Assembly: GCF_963678635.1 (NCBI RefSeq)
Contig: NC_087065.1
Location: 72,241,345-72,305,344, forward strand
DNA from: Symsagittifera roscoffensis
Taxonomy: Eukaryota; Xenacoelomorpha; Acoela; Convolutidae
Direction: 5' to 3'
Length of the DNA stretch: 64,000 nucleotides
The notes beneath the pieces were generated by a model. That model was not told the origin of the DNA, did no database searches, and saw only the letters and a program-made list of their open reading frames with translations. A program made the position numbers and the translations under genes. Each line of letters starts with the position of its first letter. Within the stretch, counting starts at the first letter, position 1. Shown here in pieces: positions 56,331-64,000 of this stretch.

Positions 56331-56863
56331 ATTCTGAATGGACAACAGAACACCAAAGACGATTTGAAGAAATCAAAAAAGTTCTCACTGAACAAATTTC
56401 AAACACAACCCCAGATCCAAATCAACCATTTTATGCAATGTTCGATGCTTCAAAGTTTGGCAATGGAGCTGCATTATTACAATCCTACAATGGAACAAAT
56501 AAAATGAATCTTATATCAGCAAACTCTCGCCTATTTACACAAGCTGAACTACAACTATCTACCCTTATGAGAGAATGCACAGCTATTATACATACTTTAA
56601 CAGAATATGAGTTTTTAATACTTAGATCCAAACATCCAACAGTTTTATTTTCAGACCATAAACCTATCATTTTTCTTTTCACACAAAAATCAAATCCAAA
56701 CCATAGATTTTACAGATTTCAACTAATTTTAAAGAAATTTCCAAACTTAGACATAGTATGGACAGCAGGAACAAACCTAGCACTACCTGATACTCTTAGT
56801 AGAAATACATCACCTGAACTATTAACAAGAAACACAACAGTTGAAATACCACAAAATATATAA
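56331..56863 (+). pseudogene. RNase H domain of pol (first copy)
   Basis: From WTTEHQRRFEEIKKVL through FYAMFDASKFGNGAALLQSY (first Asp), SRLFTQAELQLSTLMRECTA (Glu), VLFSDHKPIIFLF (Asp) and ALPDTLSRN, to a TAA at 56861-56863. It would remove RNA from the RNA:DNA hybrid. Continuous for 141 codons from 56438; the thumb side is broken by the preceding TGA. Confidence 0.83.
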
Positions 56864-58100
56864 TTCTATCACGCCAAAGATGACACTTCACCACGACTAG
56901 AATGTAAATATGCAGTAAAAACTGACATAGATCAATCTCAAATAAACAATCTACATCATTTCCCACTCTATTTAGATGGTCAAAACAACCATTTTGAAGT
57001 TGATTTATTAGCAACATCTACATTCAAACTAATTCCATATTCACATTGGACCAAAAATAATACTCAACAAAAACGAGTTAAACAACAACCACATAAAAAA
57101 GACTCATTCCCTTTAATAGAAAAGGAAAACCTAACTGATACCATAAATCTATCAGGACCGTTACCAAATGATTCAAAATACACGATAAATCAAGTTTTTA
57201 ATCTTCATGACCCACTTGATACAACACCCCCATCAAAAATCTAAATAGAAAACATTTTTCTACCAACAACAGAAAAAATCACACTCGAAATATTACAGAA
57301 ATACCAAAACTTTGATCCCGTCATTAAACAACTCAAATTATGGCACAAATATAAAATTAAGCCAGCAAAAGCTGATACCACAATCTTAGGAAACAAAACA
57401 CTCCTTAGATACTTCAGAAAATTTAATAATACCACCATAATTGAAAACACAGACATTATAGAATATCAAACACCTAATTAAAAAAGTACCATGTCTACCT
57501 TTAAATATGATGTTAATTGCATTCAATACTTCCCATACCTTAAATACAAAAAGACATTCCGGATCAGAAAAAAAAACATTTTCTAATTTTATGAAAAATT
57601 TTTATTTCCCCAATGCACCAATCTGGACTAAAGTATTATGCAACGATTTTATAATACGCCAATTAAATAAACACTATCCAAATCAAAAACAAATTGCAGA
57701 AAAACAAGATTTTAAAGGACAAAGTCTTTATTTCAATCACAGAATATCATTTGACACAAAAGGACCAATTTCACCATCCTCAGAAGGAAACTCATATATA
57801 ATGGTAATTGTTGATGAATTTACACATTATGTAGCACTTAACCAAGTACCCCATTGTAATGTTTATTTTGCATACACAACACTCTACGAACACTGGATAG
57901 CTAAATTTGGATTACCCGAAATTTTAGTCACAGACACTGGCACTGAATTTATTAATAATGAAATCATCACATTATGCCACTTATATAACATTAAACATAA
58001 ACCACGTACACCTCATGCACCTTGGACAAATGGATAAGTTGAAGGTACGAACCGTTCATTACAAGAATACCTCAGATGTATCATTAATGGAAATGACAAC
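56864..58100 (+). pseudogene. Integrase (first copy), C-terminus deleted
   Basis: Linker, then a zinc-binding region with one Cys altered (LCNDFIIRQLNKHYPNQKQI) and the core: FDTKGPISPSSEGNSYIMVI (first Asp), ILVTDTGTEFINNE (second Asp) and, after TAA at 58035-58037, VEGTNRSLQEYLRC (Glu). At 58100 the sequence jumps to the pol tail, skipping the rest of the core and the C-terminal domain that the second copy still has. Stops also at about 57242 and 57479. Confidence 0.82.
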
Positions 58101-58602
58101 CTATTAACCTATTACCCCAAAGAATATGCACTTCGTAAATTAACACAATTATATTTTTTCACAGGTTTGAAAATTGTTCAAAACAATTCAGAAACTAAAT
58201 TAAATCACCGCAATGATGAACAAACGAGCTCAAAAACAGATCAACAAAAGTAAATCGTTCACCAAACATCCCCTAAACAAAAAACACAAATATCTCAAAA
58301 AGAAAGAAAAAATAGAAATGACAGAAAAAATTCTACCACAAGATCAAAAAGAAAAATCTGAACATAGAGAATCATCACGACTTAGAAGTCAACCACGAAA
58401 AAATTATAAAACTTTCATTCCGCAATCTAAAATATTGAAGAAAGTTGAATTCAAAAATAACTTTCATTTTTATTTTCCATCATCTTCTTTTACTTATTTT
58501 GACAATACACATTTTCAAAATAACATGCTGAAAAACAATCGAACAAATCTAGTTCAAAATCAGCCAATAGAAATCATCCCGAACAAGACACTTTACTTGT
58601 AG
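58101..58602 (+). pseudogene. C-terminal tail of pol (first copy)
   Basis: After the deletion junction: YYPKEYALRKLTQLYFFTGL, then, shifting frame, a Lys/Gln/Ser-rich 129-codon ORF (58213-58602) ending IIPNKTLYL. This is the basic tail beyond the integrase C-terminal domain. No domain of its own is recognisable. Confidence 0.55.
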
Positions 58603-59287
58603 CAATACGACCTTATTAGCCGACACATATTCACCTCTAAGCCTATCTATAACTATAACATCAAGACCTCCAGGTCAGATATAAGCAAACCGCTACAAAA
58701 TGACAACTAAAACAAATATAATCTCAATATTACAACCCTCATCTATCAAGCGATACAAAGATCAACAAAATTTTCCCAACTAGCACTTCCAAACACCTCA
58801 AGCAAAAGTATTAAATTTGCCTAAAGAACAGAAAACACATAATCATTTAACCTAAAGTACGAATATTTCTTGGATACCCCCGATTATTCCATAAAAAAAA
58901 AAAACCAAGAAGATCTCCCCAACACCTCAAAATAACCCCTCAACAACTCTTGACAAAATCCAACCCACTTGTCAAAAAATCAATAAATAATCCGACCGCA
59001 CTCAAACTTAGCACCAAAAAATTGAAAAAGATTCGACAAACCAAGTCATTTTTTAAAAGCTTCTCTCAACAACAGTCACTAAATTCAAACGAATATTTTC
59101 AAACCTTTTCGTAAAACTCTCAAACCTTCTTAAATTTTTTTAACCGATATTATAGAAACCCTATTCATTCTTTATCATAACCTTTTGCAATCTTTTTAAA
59201 AATTTTTATTCAATCTTTGAAGTATATATATCCCTTTCCACAATCTTTGATAACCTCCTCAGGTACGATAATTTCATAACTATTTAA
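58603..59287 (+). other. Non-coding spacer between pol tail and env-like start
   Basis: No ORF of note; A/C-rich then T-rich with TTTTT runs and TATATATATCCC near 59225. It might be the leader of a spliced env RNA or an LTR fragment; neither can be shown. Confidence 0.35.
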
Positions 59288-59404
59288 ATGTTTCGTAATC
59301 TATTTAGTAGAACAGATAATTTTCTACTATTTATAATTTTTCTCACATTTTTAACATCGCTCATTCTGACAATATGTAAATGTATAAAAAAAGCAATCAA
59401 CTTA
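59288..59404 (+). pseudogene. Putative start of env-like ORF (signal anchor), truncated by recombination
   Basis: ATG 59288 opens MFRNLFSRTDNFLLFIIFLT followed by more hydrophobic residues and a CKCIKK stop-transfer-like motif. After about 38 codons the frame runs straight into the second copy of RNase H (LHIVWTAGTNLALPDTLSRN). A hydrophobic N-terminus directly after pol is where env would begin, so I infer this is its signal region. Confidence 0.45.
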
Positions 59405-59405
59405 C

Positions 59406-61150
59406 ACATAGTATGGACAGCAGGAACAAACCTAGCACTACCTGATACTCTTAGTAGAAATACATCACCTGAACTATTAACAAGAAACACAACAGTTGAA
59501 ATACCACAAAATATATAATTCTATCACGCCAAAGATGACACTTCACCACGACTAGAATGTAAATATGCAGTAAAAACTGACATAGATCAATCTCAAATAA
59601 ACAATCTACAACATTTCCCACTCTATTTAGATGGTCAAAACAACCATTTTGAAGTTGATTTATTAGCAACATCTACATTCAAACTAATTCCATATTCACA
59701 TTGGATCGAAAATAATACTCAACAAAAACGAGTTAAACAACAACCACATAAAAAAGACTCATTCCCTTTAATAGAAAAGGAAAACCTAACTGATACCATA
59801 AATCTATCAGGACCGTTACCAAATGATTCAAAATACACGATAAATCAAGTTTTTAATCTTCATGACCCACTTGATACAACACCCCCATCAAAAATCTAAA
59901 TAGAAAACATTTTTCTACCAACAACAGAAAAAATCAAACTCGAAATATTACAGAAATACCAAAACTTTGATCCCGTCATTAAACAACTCAAATCATGGCA
60001 CAAATATAAAATTAAGCCAGCAAAAGCTGATACCACAATCTTAGGAAACAAATAACTCCTTAGATACTTCAGAAAATTTAATAATACCACCATAATTGAA
60101 AACACAGACATTATAGAATATCAAACACCTAATTAAAAAAGTACCATGTCTACCTTTAAATATGATGTTAATTGCATTCAATACTTCCCATACCTTAAAT
60201 ACAAAAAGACATTCCGGATCAGAAAAAAAAACATTTTCTAATTTTATGAAAAATTTTTATTTCCCCAATGCACCAATCTGGATTAAAGTAATATGCAACG
60301 ATTTTATAATACGCCAATTAAATAAACATTATCCAAATCAAAAACAAATTGCAGAAAAACAAGATTTTAAAGGACAAAGTCTTTATTTCAATCACAGAAT
60401 ATCATTTGACACAAAAGGACCAATTTCACCATCCTCAGAAGGAAACTCATATATAATGGTAATTGTTGATGAATTTACACATTATGTAGCACTTAACCAA
60501 GTACCCCATTGTAATGTTTATTTTGCATACACAACACTCTACGAACACTGGATAGCTAAATTTGGATTACCCGAAATTTTAGTCACAGACACTGGCACTG
60601 AATTTATTAATAATGAAATCATCACATTATGCCACTTATATAACATTAAACATAAACCACGTACACCTCATGCACCTTGGACAAATGGATAAGTTGAAGG
60701 TACGAACCGTTCATTACAAGAATACCTCAGATGTATCATTAATGGAAATGACAACCGATATACTGAATGGTCAGCAGATGTAAAATTATTCCCACTATCA
60801 TATAACTCCCAAATCACAACAACATTAGGAATGTCACCATATGAAATGGTATTTAACCAAAAACCACTTAACTATTAATGTTTACAACAAACGCCCATAA
60901 AAATGCACAAGGTTAATGTCAACCAAACAAAGATTCAATTTGTTACAATCTACCACTACATACCCATGATGAAGACCACTTTCATCATCCACAAATTTTA
61001 AAATTAGCTTCCGGTACCCACACCGAATGGTTTTTAAGTAGAGATAAAGAGAACTATGAAATTTATCAAAAAATAACAAAAAAATTACCACAAAGACAAA
61101 ACAAAAATACCCAAATCAATTCACGTTTTACACCAGCAACACATTTAAAA
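59406..61150 (+). pseudogene. Second copy of RNase H end and integrase
   Basis: 59406-60755 repeats 56751-58100 at a constant offset of 2,655 with no indel and few substitutions, including the same stops (at the SKI-IEN and TNG-VEG positions) plus one more (about 60052). Beyond 60755 it retains what the first copy lost: RYTEWSADVKLFPLSYNSQI, MSPYEMVFNQKP, then in other frames ILKLASGTHTEWFL and SRFTPATHLK of the C-terminal domain. At about 61150 it joins env sequence. Confidence 0.85.
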
Positions 61151-62510
61151 AAACTATCACTTATGAACAGCACACAGTTTGGCGCAATTCACTATGATAT
61201 ACACTTAGATATGAAATTAGACTACACAATAAGCTGAATTTTTTAAGAAATGTCACTTTCAGAATTAGAAACACTATTCCAACTATGTGAACTTGAAAGA
61301 ACACAAATTCGACACTCATTAGCACTAGCAGTTCTAAAAATACCATATGCAGGATATTTATTACCCAAAAATAGATCAAATTTCACTGATTTTGAAGGAA
61401 ACATCTTATGGTATTACACTTGTACCAAAAAAGTATCACCTCTATAGGTTTTTGCAGATAATAGATGTTATAAAAGAATCCCAATATTCTACAAAAAAGA
61501 AGTATATTTTGTTGATGCACTCTCAAGAAGAACATATTTTTGGGATACAGCAGTACCATGTGGAACAGAAAATAGCCACAACGTTGTACAATTAAATCCC
61601 GATGAAGATAAATACTATCTACTTACACCATATCCAACATTAATGCCACCATTAAAAAAGTTTTCACCCGAAAGCATTAGAGCTATAGCCCGAAACCCAA
61701 ACATCGATTTACAATCGATAGGCATCTATTCTAAATCCGACATACAACACCACATACGTACACAACAACTTCAAGAACTACAAACAAAAATGGACACTAT
61801 ACAACGACAATCAATAGATCAAAACTTGCAGAAACAGCAGGACTTTCAGACATTTATGCACAAGATTACAGCGGATATTTTAAAGATATAAAAGATTTTA
61901 ATTATCTAAACGGCGAAAAATATCGACCACAAGATATATCACCAATCAATATTTTTAGTTTTGTAAATTTCAAAAACGAGCTTTTAGCCTATCTAGGCGG
62001 CCATATTACATCTTAGAAAGATTGACTATATTATACGCAATGTTTAATTTTATTGGATTTATTTTTTCTTTATTAAAAGGAACTTATAACACATGCGCAA
62101 TCCACACACAAGTAAATAGACAAGCAAGCGTAGCACGCAGACTTTTTGCAGGATTTTTCGGAATATTTTCCACATCTATAAATAAAATACTTTCAGATGC
62201 ACAAATAAAAGAATACAACACAAAATTATCAACTACACCAAACACAAATGACGAATCACAGAATAACACAAATACATTACCTACAGCACCACAATTAACA
62301 AGTTTAAGTCGTAACCACCCACTATCACTAGTACCACGAAACTTCAGAAACTTAGCACTAGTGAACATCGCAAACTCAAGACCAAATCATATACAAAGTC
62401 CAATTCAACACATTGTAACACAACAACCTCAAAATGACGATACATATGAACAAATAATTGAGCAACTATATACCACAAGTTTTCAATCTCAGAACAATAA
62501 TTTTTTTTAG
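61150..62510 (+). pseudogene. Env-like glycoprotein, C-terminal part
   Basis: Begins MNSTQFGAIHYDIHLDMKLD, continues after stops with LSELETLFQLCELERTQIRH and ILWYYTC, then, past a TAG at 61444-61446, RCYKRIPIFYKKEVYFVDAL, TYFWDTAVPCG, YYLLTPYPTL, a Gln-rich coiled coil (about 61750-61890) and, after a break, a transmembrane helix (LYAMFNFIGFIFSLLKG, about 62035) with a ~150-residue Asn/Pro/Gln-rich cytoplasmic tail ending at 62510. Cys-rich ectodomain, coiled coil, TM and tail match an envelope of errantivirus style. The N-terminal part is missing in this rearranged copy. Confidence 0.65.
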
Positions 62511-62601
62511 CCCACGATGAGCCGACAAATTCCCAATTCCCATCATCCCACTTTTTGCCTTCCCGCCACCTGAATCACCCCATGTTAACACATCATCCGG
62601 C

Positions 62602-64000
62602 ATGGATTCTGACACGAATTCAGAAATCACCGTTTTTAATACAATTTCACAATTTATTAACTCAGACATCGAAACCCCAGACGAATTTGCAAACTCCGAA
62701 CCCATTCAACCCATTCACTCCCAGTCCACAAATGATTCCTCCTCTACTATGTCTCATATTTCCCAAGCAACCCCGACATACTCCCCTTTACCAATGACCA
62801 TTCCAACAACAATTCCCCAGAAACCACACAAATTTCACAAGAACTAGATAATCTAATTACACTTCAACAACAAATACAACATCCTCACACTCTAACCATT
62901 CACCAGTTATCATCAAACATAACATCATCAAATCCAACTACTCCTACATCCTCTTCAAGTTGTACCCCTTCTTTAGATCAATCCTCAACATCAACCCATT
63001 CATCATCCACTACTAACCATGCATATAGAACATTCAAAAGAAAATTTCCTAGCCACACGTTCCCCCTCCAAACCCGGAACAACCCGCGATTATGTCAACC
63101 ACCCTGACCACACTAATACTCCAGACTTTCTCCAAAATTCCCTACCCCTCTTTCCCCAATATACCATTAGTCATTCCAACCCTCACACTGAACAACGCTA
63201 CAATGTCGATGAGCATGTACTAATCCCTACATTTCACTGGACATCATTTTATTATTTTTCAAATCCACTTTGTATACCACTAAATAACACACCTCACGAA
63301 ATAGAAAAAAGTAAACTTGACCTTTTTAGACTAACCGCAACACTAACACCTAGACGATTTACGCATCTAGGATATAAAAAACTACTAATAATTTTAACTG
63401 CACCACGAGCTAATGATTATTCTATTGAATACTATGATCACAACATCATCAGACCTAATCAAGATCAATTTCTAGACGAAGATAAGTTCGCTAAGACACA
63501 ACTAACCGAAAAACGTTTCATCCAAACACCCTACATCTTTACACTAAGCTGACTAGATAAAAAACACGACCACATGATTTCCGAAGCACTAATCGACATC
63601 CAAGCTTATGAAACATTTTACGATAAACTTCAAACTTTTTCACTAACCTTTCACTTCCTCACTCCAAAACAACGAACTTTGCACTGTTCACACGGCATCA
63701 TGTTACGAACTAAACAAACGCATACTTACACATATTATAGATTCATTCAAAATCATTTTAATTTACACACACCTTCACGACAACCCCACCATCGTTTTCA
63801 GTTTATTAATTCAAAGTACACTTCACCATTTTTCTTGAATTTCCCATACTGTATTAAAGACACTAATTTCCAAGGAATCCTCAGAAATTATGACCCTATA
63901 ACCCAAATGTATATATTTTGTCAACTCAATAAGACCTTTAATCTAGAAGAATCCCGACCACTTATTGTCCCGCATGAATATATTCAACCTATAGAAATCC
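62602..64000 (+). pseudogene. Long unassigned ORF downstream of env, runs off the window
   Basis: From ATG 62602 (MDSDTNSEITVFNTISQFIN...) a Ser/Thr/Pro/Gln-rich N-terminal region runs for about 140 codons, with one frame excursion (about 62830-63040), then returns to the original frame at 63019 and stays open to the window end except for one TGA (63550-63552). The C-terminal part looks globular: HWTSFYYFSNPLCIPLN, FTHLGYKKLLIILTAP, QTFSLTFHFLTPKQRTLHCS, FFLNFPYCIKDTNFQGIL. I recognise no family. Ty3/Gypsy elements usually end with env, so an additional gene of at least 460 codons is unusual. Confidence 0.5.

Larger units (their letters stand above)
49767..64000 (+). mobile_element. Env-bearing Ty3/Gypsy (errantivirus-like) element, rearranged and decayed
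   Basis: Plus-strand order: basic ORF, gag, aspartic protease, RT, RNase H, integrase (N-terminal part), pol tail, start of an env-like ORF, a second copy of RNase H end/integrase, env, then a long unassigned ORF to the window end. RT-RH-IN order and the gag CCHC knuckle place it in Metaviridae-type elements. Coding DNA is A- and C-rich and G-poor on the plus strand, unlike the flanks. Many stops and frameshifts; none of the large genes is intact. LTRs are not delimited. Confidence 0.85.

Noticed and set aside
55680-58040. Alternative genetic code (TAA/TAG read as Gln, TGA as Trp) in the 3' retroelement
   Set aside because: Stops fall at positions where related elements, as far as I recall, have varied residues (Leu, Lys, Arg as well as Gln/Trp), frameshifts occur as well, and host genes in the window use standard stops. 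Ordinary decay explains it.
59288-59518. 76-aa ORF as a real fused protein
   Set aside because: It is a chimera across the recombination junction between a signal-like start and the duplicated RNase H end.

Overview
The window is eukaryotic and almost certainly from an invertebrate animal. It is AT-rich, with a spliced gene using GT-AG introns of up to about 6 kb, an intronless 7TM receptor gene, and many decayed transposons (LINE, SINE-like, Ty3/Gypsy, Polinton, MITE-like repeats). I cannot name the phylum. Only two conventional host genes are clear; nearly everything else is mobile DNA.

Layout. (1) 1-7.9 kb: the virion half of a Polinton/Maverick (adintovirus-like) element, all on +: packaging ATPase (cut by the window edge), a small conserved protein, a hydrophilic conserved protein, retroviral-type integrase, penton-like minor capsid protein (split by a ~2.2 kb insertion), a basic pVI/core-like protein, double-jelly-roll major capsid protein (one in-frame stop) and adenain-like protease. 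(2) 7.9-9.8 kb: non-coding, with a 51-bp minisatellite that ends in an inverted copy. (3) 9.8-11.6 kb: a single-exon class A GPCR with a very long third intracellular loop. (4) 11.6-23.3 kb: repeats, a decayed LINE reverse transcriptase on -, and a duplicated ~362-bp repeat. (5) 23.3-36.7 kb: a five-exon gene whose C-terminal domain I recognise as NARG2_C, i.e. ICE2, a subunit of the little elongation complex that acts with ELL and ICE1 in snRNA transcription. Its introns hold a 224-bp tandem array, a tRNA-like (SINE-like) segment next to an acceptor, a MITE-like pair, and a small ORF for a 53-aa single-pass membrane protein. (6) 37-41 kb: repeats. (7) 41.0-44.6 kb: a decayed Ty3/Gypsy pol on -. 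(8) 44.6-49.7 kb: mostly empty, with weak coding hints on -. (9) 49.7-64 kb: an A-rich, G-poor, env-bearing Ty3/Gypsy (errantivirus-like) element on +, frame-broken and internally rearranged. It has an extra basic ORF before gag and a long unrecognised ORF after env that runs off the window.

How the parts relate. The Polinton block encodes a near-complete virion assembly set (packaging motor, capsid, core, maturation protease, integration), now inactivated by an insertion and a stop. The 3' retroelement carries gag-protease-RT-RNase H-integrase-env, but a 1,350-bp piece of RNase H/integrase is duplicated exactly 2,655 bp downstream, fused at a short homology into what looks like the start of env. 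The two host genes are unrelated to these elements and share the region only by position.
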